From positions 1 to 64,000 of the forward strand of contig JANXYH010000151.1 of the NCBI GenBank assembly GCA_025350145.1: a stretch of 64,000 nt of DNA. Reading direction: 5' to 3'. The notes under the pieces were generated by a model. It saw only the letters and a list, made by a program, of their open reading frames with translations, did not search any database and had not been told where the DNA came from. How positions within the stretch are numbered: position 1 is the first letter of the stretch; every line of letters starts with the position of its first letter. Shown here one piece after another: positions 1 to 7,487 of the stretch. The stretch is from Burkholderiales bacterium. Its GTDB lineage: Bacteria > Pseudomonadota > Gammaproteobacteria > Burkholderiales > Burkholderiaceae_C. The position numbers and the translations under genes are program-made.

Positions 1-83
1 ACCACGAATTCGCAAAAGCCTATGGCGAACAGAGCAAGAAGCTCCGCAGGAAGGCCACAAAGATTCCCAAGGAGGGGGCCTAG
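1..83 (+). CDS. 3' end of an unidentified gene (partial)
   Basis: An open frame enters from the left edge and ends at a TAG at 81-83. The visible tail is lysine and arginine rich (ends KLRRKATKIPKEGA). Only about 27 residues are visible, too few to name a family. It is coding-like and lies on the same strand as the T6SS genes that follow. Confidence 0.4.
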   Translation, partial: HEFAKAYGEQSKKLRRKATKIPKEGA

Positions 84-342
84 CAGTCTTGATTTGTTGC
101 CAATTGAAAGCAGTTGGGGTTGGCCATGAGCCGCAGCCGGCACGCTGCCGGGCAGATGGCCCGGGCGGATCGCAGTGAATCTTCAGGTGCAGTTTGTGAC
201 AACCGCAGTCACCCACCCGGGTGTATCATGATTGTCTGGAGCGACTGGTGATATATTCTCAATCCGGTTGTGCCAGCATTCAACTGCTCTGGCACGTATA
301 CGGCGGATGTTGGGTGTGTCTACTTTCCACTGGGGACCGATC

Positions 343-1107
343 ATGCTGGCGCGAATCCTGATTTGTGTGGCCCTCGTCAATGTTTCCGGCATTGCTGTGG
401 CACAGGCACTGGAAAATCCCGCGATACCCAAATCGCAGGTGCCGGAGGTGCCTCAGGTGCCCCAGGCGGCGTCGGCCAATACACCAAAGCGCATTGCTGT
501 GCACGGACCAGCAGCAACACCACCGGCTGCGCTGAGAAGATCGCATCTGAGTGCCCATCCTGGTCGGGCCATCGCCACAGCGTCCAAGCGACTGCGCGCC
601 AAAGCGGCGCTGGCGGCACATCGAACGAAGCAGTCCGTGGTCCCAGGCAAGGCAATTGCCGCAAACCCGCAGAGCAGCCTGACTGGCCACGCAGCGGATT
701 CCCCCAACAAGTTCGCTGTCAAATTCGGGCAGGGCGTGTCGGCAACGGAGTTCAGCGCGGGATTTGGTGCGACCCTGCCTGCCCGCCTCGTCAGCCAAGC
801 CCACGAGGCCGTGTCGCACAGTGACTCGACCGTGCGGTCGCTGGCTGCCGTGTCCGCAGAACCGCTTATTCCGCCCGACCAGGCCTACGCCCGGGCGCGC
901 CTGCTTGATGGTGAGCGTCATATTGCGCTGGCAGTACCGCTGTACCATGACGCCAGCCGGCAAGGCCATGGCGAAGCCTCGCTGCGCTTGATGGAAATCT
1001 ATTCGAGCGGTGCCGATGGCGTTTCCCGTGACTATTTGACGGCAGTTGAGTTCAAGCGGCTGGCAATGCAGCAAGGCATGACCATTGAATATCCACCCCG
1101 AAGGTAA
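343..1107 (+). CDS. Exported protein with Ala/Pro-rich linker and C-terminal Sel1-like repeat
   Basis: Predicted exported protein of 254 residues. I chose the ATG at 343 because it opens directly into a signal peptide (MLARILICVALV, ending near AVAQA); the frame itself stays open from 232. Residues about 25-180 are low-complexity, rich in Ala, Pro, Lys and Arg, and probably disordered. The last 75 residues look helical and Sel1/TPR-like (PDQAYARARLLDGERHIALA, then a DASRQGHGEASLRLMEIYSSG segment). Sel1-like repeats usually bind proteins. It is the first complete gene before the phosphatase, with a gap or overlap of only a few bases, so a T6SS-associated envelope role is inferred. No specific function is recognised. 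Confidence 0.6.
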   Translation: MLARILICVALVNVSGIAVAQALENPAIPKSQVPEVPQVPQAASANTPKRIAVHGPAATPPAALRRSHLSAHPGRAIATASKRLRAKAALAAHRTKQSVVPGKAIAANPQSSLTGHAADSPNKFAVKFGQGVSATEFSAGFGATLPARLVSQAHEAVSHSDSTVRSLAAVSAEPLIPPDQAYARARLLDGERHIALAVPLYHDASRQGHGEASLRLMEIYSSGADGVSRDYLTAVEFKRLAMQQGMTIEYPPRR

Positions 1108-1123
1108 CCAAAGGGTCGAACGC

Positions 1124-1939
1124 GTGGCAGGATACGAAATAGTTTGCCTGAGTGATACAGGCAAGGTGCGGAGCGGCAACGAAGATGCCGTAGCCGCTGA
1201 GCCCGGTTTAGGCCTGGCCGTCTTGGCCGACGGTATGGGCGGTTACGCGGCCGGTGAAGTGGCCAGTCGCCTTGCGGTCGACGAGGTGCTCAGCGAGTTG
1301 GGATCATCACTTCCGCACTTGCTGCTCAAGTCTGGTGGCGACCTTGACCGTGGCATGGTCGAGGATTTGCGCTTTGCGGCCAGCCGCGCCAACGAAAGCA
1401 TTGTCAAATTGGCCGGCCGGGAAAGCGATTACGAGGGAATGGGCTCGACACTGGTGATTGCCGTACTGTCGGCCAACCGCATCCACATTGGCCACCTCGG
1501 CGATTCGCGCGCCTATCGGTTCAGCGATGGTCGTATTCAGCAACTGACGCGCGACCATTGCTGGATAGACGAGCAAATCGCGGCAGGTCAGTTGCCACCC
1601 GAAGCTCTGGCCGATCCGCGCTACAAGAACATCGTGACCCGAGCCTTGGGTATTGAGGACGAGGTTGATCTGGAGGTACACGAACACCAGGCGGGCCAGC
1701 ACGACATTTTCTTGCTCTGTTCCGACGGTTTGACCGATATGGTCAGCGATACCGAAATGGCATCCATTTTGGCGCTCAAGGAGAGTTTGCCATGGCGCGC
1801 CCAAAAGCTGGTTGACACGGCCAATTCCAACGGCGGCAGAGACAATATCTCAGTGATCTTGATGCGGGCCGCCGTGGAGCCACCGGCAAGTTGGGCGACG
1901 AGGCTGATGCGGCGGCTGCATGGCGATGCCAACGGCTGA
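1124..1939 (+). CDS. PP2C-family Ser/Thr protein phosphatase (PppA/Stp-like) of the T6SS locus
   Basis: Cytoplasmic metal-dependent phosphatase, 271 residues, with the PP2C motifs in order: RSGNEDA near 16-22, ADGMGG near 35, GDSR, SDGLTD and GGRDNIS near the end. The aspartates in these motifs bind the two metal ions. In Pseudomonas-type T6SS loci PppA reverses phosphorylation by the kinase PpkA and so switches firing off. I prefer the GTG at 1124, which has AAAGGG nine bases upstream and gives the usual PP2C N-terminus. A TTG at 1085 would add 13 residues and overlap the previous gene. The next gene starts inside its last codons (ATG 1920), so they are translationally coupled. No PpkA kinase or FHA protein is present in the window. 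Confidence 0.88.
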   Translation: MAGYEIVCLSDTGKVRSGNEDAVAAEPGLGLAVLADGMGGYAAGEVASRLAVDEVLSELGSSLPHLLLKSGGDLDRGMVEDLRFAASRANESIVKLAGRESDYEGMGSTLVIAVLSANRIHIGHLGDSRAYRFSDGRIQQLTRDHCWIDEQIAAGQLPPEALADPRYKNIVTRALGIEDEVDLEVHEHQAGQHDIFLLCSDGLTDMVSDTEMASILALKESLPWRAQKLVDTANSNGGRDNISVILMRAAVEPPASWATRLMRRLHGDANG

Positions 1940-3332
1940 GTCACTGCTGCCCGCCGACCCGGCGGAGAGTGGCTCCGCAGCAGATTCCACGGTGACGCCA
2001 GAGACGCAAAGCCTGCCGCTCGCGGAGGCGATCCGGGCAGCCCAGCATTGGCAACGCCTTGGTGAATTTGAGCAGGCTCAAGAAATCTATCGAGCGATCC
2101 TTGAAGAAATTCCGGATGAGCCCAATGCACTGCACTATTTGGGCATATTGCGCCACCAGCAAGGTGATCACGCTGCGGCAATCGAATTGATCCGACAGGC
2201 TATTGTCCGGATTCCAGAGGATGCCGGTCCCTGGGTCAATCTCGGCAATATCATGCTGACCGCAGAACGCTTCGACGAAGCGATCGATGCTTACCGCCAG
2301 GCCGCCGAGCTGGCGCCGGAGAATGTCCTGGTTTATAACAACCTTGGATTACTGCAATTTCGCCGGCACAATCCAGAATCGGCCGAAGCCGCTTTTCTGC
2401 ACGCCCTCAAGCTGGCGCCCGACGCAGATTTTGTGCTGAATAACTTCGGGCGCATGCTCCACGACCAAGGGCGCTATGAAGAGGCGACTGGTTACAGTCT
2501 GAAAGCTCTGAAGCTCACACCGGACAATTCCAAGGCGCGACGCCTGTTGAGTATTTCTTACGCCCTGTTGGGCGACCTCGGATCGGCCCAGCAAGTACTG
2601 CGCGATTGGCTGAGCGTTGAGCCCGAAAGTGCAGAAGCAGCGCACCTCCTGGCCGGCGCAGGGGGTATACCCACACCGGCCCGCGCCTCAGACGCTTATG
2701 TCGCTGAAGAATTCGATGCTTTCGCTGGAAGTTTCGATGCGAAGTTGGAGAGTTTGGGCTACAAGGCGCCTGAGCTTGTAGGCGATGCCCTCACGGCGGT
2801 ACTTGAAGGCGGGCTGCCGGTTGACGCCATTCTTGACGCCGGTTGCGGAACAGGTTTGTGCTCATTGCGTTTGCGGTCACTCGCCAGGCAGTTGCACGGG
2901 GTTGATCTGTCCAGCGGCATGCTTGAAAAGGCACGGCTGCGCGGGGGTTATGACGGCTTGACCTGCGCCGAATTAACCTCATTCATGATGGCGCATCCTG
3001 GGCATTGGAACGCGATTGTCAGCGCTGACACATTGTGTTATTTCGGTGATTTGATGCCGGCCATGCATGCCGCCTGTTCAGCGCTGCGGCCGCAGGGGAT
3101 TCTGGTCTTCAGCGTCGAGGCAGGTGATCTGCCCGAGCCCGGCTACTCGCTGCAGTACAACGGGCGTTATGTCCATGCTCGGGATTACGTGGAGAAATGC
3201 GTGCGGTCCGCCGGCATGGAAATTTTGACGCTGGATGAACGAATCTTGCGCATCGAGGTGAGGCGGCCGGTCCGTGGTTGGATTGTGGTCGCGCGCCGTA
3301 CGTCGACCGAAGCGGGCGGGAATTCGGTTTAG
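1920..3332 (+). CDS. TPR-repeat protein fused to a SAM-dependent methyltransferase
   Basis: 470 residues in two parts. Residues about 30-240 carry roughly six TPR units (for example the WVNLGNIML and VYNNLGLLQF helices). Residues about 290-450 form a class I methyltransferase with the SAM-binding motif ILDAGCGTG near 304-312, followed by GVDLSSGML. The TPR part probably recruits a protein substrate. The ATG at 1920 overlaps the phosphatase stop by 20 bases; a second ATG at 1926 is also possible. Its place between the T6SS phosphatase and vgrG suggests that it modifies a T6SS component or cargo, which is inference; the domain calls rest on visible motifs. Confidence 0.8.
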   Translation: MAMPTAESLLPADPAESGSAADSTVTPETQSLPLAEAIRAAQHWQRLGEFEQAQEIYRAILEEIPDEPNALHYLGILRHQQGDHAAAIELIRQAIVRIPEDAGPWVNLGNIMLTAERFDEAIDAYRQAAELAPENVLVYNNLGLLQFRRHNPESAEAAFLHALKLAPDADFVLNNFGRMLHDQGRYEEATGYSLKALKLTPDNSKARRLLSISYALLGDLGSAQQVLRDWLSVEPESAEAAHLLAGAGGIPTPARASDAYVAEEFDAFAGSFDAKLESLGYKAPELVGDALTAVLEGGLPVDAILDAGCGTGLCSLRLRSLARQLHGVDLSSGMLEKARLRGGYDGLTCAELTSFMMAHPGHWNAIVSADTLCYFGDLMPAMHAACSALRPQGILVFSVEAGDLPEPGYSLQYNGRYVHARDYVEKCVRSAGMEILTLDERILRIEVRRPVRGWIVVARRTSTEAGGNSV

Positions 3333-3342
3333 TTTGGGCGGT

Positions 3343-3355
3343 CTCGGTAACCGAG
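3343..3355. promoter_or_regulatory. Short dyad upstream of vgrG
   Basis: CTCGGTAACCGAG is a perfect 6-bp dyad around a single central base, in the 62-bp gap before vgrG. It could be a repressor site or a short hairpin. No clear -10/-35 pair accompanies it. Confidence 0.25.
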
Positions 3356-3394
3356 GCTAGCAGTTGGTTGCTCTAGAGAAGGAGAAGTGCCGCT

Positions 3395-5455
3395 GTGGAA
3401 TATCTGATGATACTTTCGACCAAAGCCGGAGAGAATGCCTTATTGGTTGAGAAATTCTCCGGTCATGAAGGCCTGTCGACGCTTTTCGAATACCACCTGG
3501 ACATGATTTCAGAGCGCGCCGATATCGCGCCGCTGGATCTTCTTGGTACTAACGCGACGGTCACCCTGGATTTGCCCGGTGGCCGTGACCAAAGGCATTT
3601 CAATGGTTACATCACAAGCTTTACGGTGGTGGGCGAGGTCGCGACCCCGGCTTTCAAGAGCGGCCGTGGCTACAGATACAGTGCGAGCCTCGGGCCGTGG
3701 CTGTGGTTCTTGACGCGCAGCGCCACCAGCAAAGTGTACTGTGATAAGTCCTATAGGGAAATCATTGAGGATGTATTCGCCCGCTGGTCGGCGCTCAAGT
3801 CTTACCGGGGGAACTTGGAGGGTGTAACCGAGCGGCGCGAGTTTTTGGTACAGTATCGAGAGAGTGATTTCAATTTTGTCAGTCGCCTCGCCGAACAGGC
3901 TGGCCTCTATTACTATTTTGTGCATGAAAACGGCAAGCACACTTTGGTGCTGGTGGACCGCGCTGGCAAGCATGATGTGACGCCGGGAATGGCCAAGCTG
4001 GACTACTTGCCAACCTCACGCGATTCCGCCTCAGTCAGCCATTGGTTGTCCAGTGCCCAGATCCAGTCGGGTGCGTATGCAATCGATGATTTTAATCCGA
4101 CCAAGCCGAAGATGGCACTGCTCAAGGTTGCCGCCAAAGAGCGTGCCCACGTGAATGCGGGCTTTGAAATCTATGATTATCCTGGCGAGTACATTGACGT
4201 GGAGTGGGGTAAAAAGTACGCGGCGATCCGCATGGAGGAGCTGTACTGTCGTTTTGAGACTATTTCATTTCATACCGAGCAGCGGACCGTGCAAGTCGGT
4301 TTCAAGTTCAGGTTGGCGAACCATGCAGTCGCCGCACAGAATCGTGAGTACCTGGTTGTGAGCCATCGCTTCGCTGCCACCAACAATTTGGCAGCGAGTG
4401 GCTCGGGTGGCGGCGGAAGCTATTCCTGCGAAGCCTCGGTGATTCCGGCGGATACGCAATACAGGGCAGCCCGGCTGGCGCCCAAGCCCTGCATTTCCGG
4501 ACCGCAGACGGCATTGGTGGTGGGCCCCGACGCTGAAGAGATTCATACTGATGCGATGGGCCGGATCAAGGTGCGGTTTCATTGGGACCGGTATGCCAAA
4601 GGCAAGGACAGTGATTCCTGCTGGATCCGGGTTTCTCAACCCATTGCCGGCAAGGGTTGGGGCTCACTCCATTTGCCCAGGATTGGGCATGAAGTCGTGG
4701 TGGCCTTCTTGGAAGGCGATCCGGATCGACCGTTGGTGGTCGGCAGTGTCTCGAATGGTGAGGCGCCACCGCCCTACAAATTGCCTGATCAGAAGACCCG
4801 TACCGGTCTGTTGACCCGCACCTACAAAGGCGGCAACGACCAGTTCAACGAGTTTCGCCTGGACGACAAGACCGATCAGGAGCAGATTTATCTGCAGGCC
4901 CAGCGCAACCTGGATGTGCGGGTCAAGAAGGACAGTTTTGAGTTTGTCGGGAATGAAGCTCACCGGGTCATTACGAAGGATCTGTTCGAGAAGCTGGGCG
5001 CTGCGCACCATGTGGACTTGACGGGCGACCACAACCACAAGATCGGCGGTTCGCTCTCCTTCAATGTGACCCAGGACACCCACATCAAGGCGATGAAGAT
5101 CCTGGGCGACGCAGGTCAGGAGGTGCACCTGAAGGCGGGCATGAAGCTTGTCCTGGAGGCCGGGATGCAAATATCGATCAAGGCCGGCGGCAGTTTCATC
5201 GACATTGGACCAGCGGGCGTGACGATTCAGGGCGCGCTGGTCAAGATCAATTCTGGCGGCTCTGCGGGCTCGGGCTCGGGCGCGTCGCCGATTGCAGCCA
5301 AGGCCGCCACAGAGGCGATCAAGAGCAGTGGTGGCAAGGCCGACGTGCCGCCTAAGGCGCGCGTCGCACCCAAGGTCTACAGCGCTCAGGCGAGCAGTTT
5401 TCTGAGCGCCGCGCAGACTGGCGCGCCGTTCTGCGCCGCCTGCCAAGGCTGTTGA
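3395..5455 (+). CDS. vgrG: T6SS spike protein VgrG
   Basis: VgrG trimers form the puncturing spike on the Hcp tube. The 686 residues show the usual order: a gp27-like base (about 1-360), the Vgr/gp5 OB-fold (about 370-455, containing DAMGRIKVRFHWDR and the conserved SCWIRVSQPIAGKGWG), then a beta-helical DUF2345-type extension (about 500-630). A Ser/Gly/Ala-rich tail ends in FCAACQGC. The start is a GTG with GAAGGAG seven bases upstream; the ATG four codons on is weaker. No obvious toxin domain is fused, so effectors probably dock through the DUF4123 adaptor or PAAR-like proteins encoded nearby. Confidence 0.96.
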   Translation: MEYLMILSTKAGENALLVEKFSGHEGLSTLFEYHLDMISERADIAPLDLLGTNATVTLDLPGGRDQRHFNGYITSFTVVGEVATPAFKSGRGYRYSASLGPWLWFLTRSATSKVYCDKSYREIIEDVFARWSALKSYRGNLEGVTERREFLVQYRESDFNFVSRLAEQAGLYYYFVHENGKHTLVLVDRAGKHDVTPGMAKLDYLPTSRDSASVSHWLSSAQIQSGAYAIDDFNPTKPKMALLKVAAKERAHVNAGFEIYDYPGEYIDVEWGKKYAAIRMEELYCRFETISFHTEQRTVQVGFKFRLANHAVAAQNREYLVVSHRFAATNNLAASGSGGGGSYSCEASVIPADTQYRAARLAPKPCISGPQTALVVGPDAEEIHTDAMGRIKVRFHWDRYAKGKDSDSCWIRVSQPIAGKGWGSLHLPRIGHEVVVAFLEGDPDRPLVVGSVSNGEAPPPYKLPDQKTRTGLLTRTYKGGNDQFNEFRLDDKTDQEQIYLQAQRNLDVRVKKDSFEFVGNEAHRVITKDLFEKLGAAHHVDLTGDHNHKIGGSLSFNVTQDTHIKAMKILGDAGQEVHLKAGMKLVLEAGMQISIKAGGSFIDIGPAGVTIQGALVKINSGGSAGSGSGASPIAAKAATEAIKSSGGKADVPPKARVAPKVYSAQASSFLSAAQTGAPFCAACQGC

Positions 5456-5525
5456 TCCGAGCTGCGAAGCGGTCGGCCGGACCACCGAGCAGCACGTCTC
5501 GATTTGCAATTGGCAAGGTCGCAAC

Positions 5526-6293
5526 ATGTTGCCTGGATCGCTGGCTGCCGTTACTGCTGACAACCGGTCGTCCGGCCATGTCCTGAGGCTTGCCGCCGAG
5601 CGTCTGCGCAGCCAATTTCCCGATCTCATCGCGCCGGCATCTCCGCAGGAGTTGACCCAGGCCACGTCGACGGCGCTGGCGCTGGCGCGCGGGCACGGCT
5701 TCAACCGCCGCCGGCAGATGTATTTCATGGTGCACTTGTCGACCGCGCTGGGCAGTGGTTTTGACTGCGATCCGCAGTACCGCTGGCTGCAGCCCCTGCT
5801 CGACAACCAACCGCCGATGGCTGCGGCGCAGCGCAGCCAGATCATGTGCTGGCATGTGGATGCGTTTCGGGTCAGGGCCTATGGTGGTGTTTTGGCCAGC
5901 AGCCAGGCGGCTCTGGCGCGCCTTTTGTCGGTGGACCAAACCATGCTCAGCATGGTCAGCCGCAATTTGGCGTACGAGGGGCCGCGGCTGCTCTCGTCGG
6001 TGTTCCCTCGGCGGCTGGACTTCATGGACCGGGAGGCGATGTTTTCGCTGTTGAACGCTTCACGCCATGCCGGCTTTGCCAACGCGCATGGCAGCGGTGG
6101 CGGGCCGGCACTGCTGCTGTTGCTGATGTTCTTGTTCGGCCACCGGGTGATGAGCGACCCGTTGCGCCTGTGGTTGCGGCCGCTGATCACGCCTTACCTG
6201 ATGGGCGCGCCGGTATCGGTCGAAGCGATCATGCGGCGCATTTCACAGCATGCGGCGGCCAACCTCGATGCGCTGTGGAAGATCAGTGCCTGA
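5526..6293 (+). CDS. VgrG-associated protein of unknown function
   Basis: 255 residues, not a family I can name. The middle (GHGFNRRRQMYFMVHLSTAL then FDCDPQYRW) resembles a helical module common beside vgrG genes, and a similar stretch occurs in the 123-residue protein at 29472. A hydrophobic LLLLLMFLFGHRVM stretch near 195 could be a buried helix or a membrane segment. The start ATG has AAGG eight bases upstream. The gene follows vgrG by 70 bases, so a role in spike loading or as cargo is inferred. Confidence 0.65.
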   Translation: MLPGSLAAVTADNRSSGHVLRLAAERLRSQFPDLIAPASPQELTQATSTALALARGHGFNRRRQMYFMVHLSTALGSGFDCDPQYRWLQPLLDNQPPMAAAQRSQIMCWHVDAFRVRAYGGVLASSQAALARLLSVDQTMLSMVSRNLAYEGPRLLSSVFPRRLDFMDREAMFSLLNASRHAGFANAHGSGGGPALLLLLMFLFGHRVMSDPLRLWLRPLITPYLMGAPVSVEAIMRRISQHAAANLDALWKISA

Positions 6294-6307
6294 AACGATT
6301 GCGCAGC

Positions 6308-6775
6308 ATGCCGGCTGAACCGCCGCTGAGGATCAGTGCAGACCCGGTAGCCCCCATGGTCAGCCCGATCATCCACGCCGAAGAAGCGTTGAGGGCCTTT
6401 GACGAGGTGCCCGATCTTCGCCGCCTGCGCGCGGCTTCGACATTGCTGGCGAGCGTCAACTTGCTCTTGCCTGGCGATCCGGCGGCCAATTTGAGCCTGC
6501 GCAGCCGGACCTTGGCGATGTGGCTGGGGCTGCTGGCGCGATTGGATGAATTTTCATCGGCGCTCGGCGCGTCTGCCCCGGGTGACCTGCGGTCGCCGGC
6601 CGACCTGAACCGGCTGAGGTGGCAGTCCGAAGCGATCGACGCAGAGGTCAGCGACCTGGCCTGGCAATTTATCCAAAGGTACTACACTCCGTCGCCGGTG
6701 GATCACGACGAGCTGATGCAGGCGCTGGTCGCGGCGAATCTATCGGAATCGCGCCTGCGGTCCTTGCAGAATTGA
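6308..6775 (+). CDS. Hypothetical protein in the vgrG segment
   Basis: 155 residues, mostly helical, with no signal peptide or recognisable motif. ATG 6308 is 14 bases after the previous stop; an in-frame ATG at 6356 and a TTG at 6299 are alternatives. It lies between two VgrG-associated genes and is probably cotranscribed with them. Function unknown. Confidence 0.55.
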   Translation: MPAEPPLRISADPVAPMVSPIIHAEEALRAFDEVPDLRRLRAASTLLASVNLLLPGDPAANLSLRSRTLAMWLGLLARLDEFSSALGASAPGDLRSPADLNRLRWQSEAIDAEVSDLAWQFIQRYYTPSPVDHDELMQALVAANLSESRLRSLQN

Positions 6776-6897
6776 CGCTGAACGACACCTCTGGTGGTTA
6801 TAGACAGGGTTCAGGCGGATTTCAGATTGATTTCCGAAAGTGTTGGTCTTAACTGCTCAAGGCAAGCCCTTGGGCCCATCCGGAGGTAAACCACGCG

Positions 6898-7431
6898 ATG
6901 TTGCCAGAGATGCTGCGCCGACGACTTTGGCGAGAGGCCGAAGAGCACTTTGCCTATGCCGTGCTGGATGGTGCCCAGAACAAGGGGCTGCTGGACTGGC
7001 TGCACGGCCCGGACGCGCCGTCGTTCGAATGCTTGTTCAGCGGCGAGCTGGCTCCGGATATGGCCGAGATCGCCCCCTACCTGGTTCAGTTGGTGCCCGG
7101 AACGAAATTCACCGAGGAATTGATCGAGGCCGGTTGGGATGCTAACTGGGGTCTGCTTCTGGTCAGCGCCGAAGAATTGGCGGTGGTCTGGCGCCATCTG
7201 CGCAGCCATGTTCTGGTATATGGCGCCGACCTTGAGCCCATGTATTTCAGATTTTACGATCCGCGCGTCTTTCGCCACTTTCTTCCGAGCTGCGATGCCG
7301 GGCAGTTGCGCGATTTCTTCGGCTGCGTCGATTTTTTCCTCAGCGAAGCCGATGCGGCCGCCACTGGCCTGGCCGACGTGTGGTCCCTGGCCGACGGCGA
7401 ATTGGTGCGCGAACAAATCGAACCGGCCTGA
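6898..7431 (+). CDS. DUF4123-domain T6SS adaptor (Tap/TEC chaperone)
   Basis: DUF4123 proteins bind effectors in the cytoplasm and load them onto a cognate VgrG tip. The 177 residues fit the family: an N-terminal Y-AVLDGAQ strand, WGLLLVSAE in the middle, and the hallmark MYFRFYDPRVF near 117-127. A GGAGG at 6882-6886 precedes the ATG. Its place three genes after vgrG is typical. The cargo it serves is not fused to it; the two unknown genes just upstream are candidates. Confidence 0.85.
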   Translation: MLPEMLRRRLWREAEEHFAYAVLDGAQNKGLLDWLHGPDAPSFECLFSGELAPDMAEIAPYLVQLVPGTKFTEELIEAGWDANWGLLLVSAEELAVVWRHLRSHVLVYGADLEPMYFRFYDPRVFRHFLPSCDAGQLRDFFGCVDFFLSEADAAATGLADVWSLADGELVREQIEPA

Positions 7432-7487
7432 GCGGCCGCCCGGTTCGACCCCTTTGGACCAGCGGCGACCATTCCTGGAGCGCAACG

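Noticed and set aside
3333-3394. Sigma-54-type promoter before vgrG
   Set aside because: A GG and a GC occur but are 13 bases apart instead of ten, so the consensus is not met.
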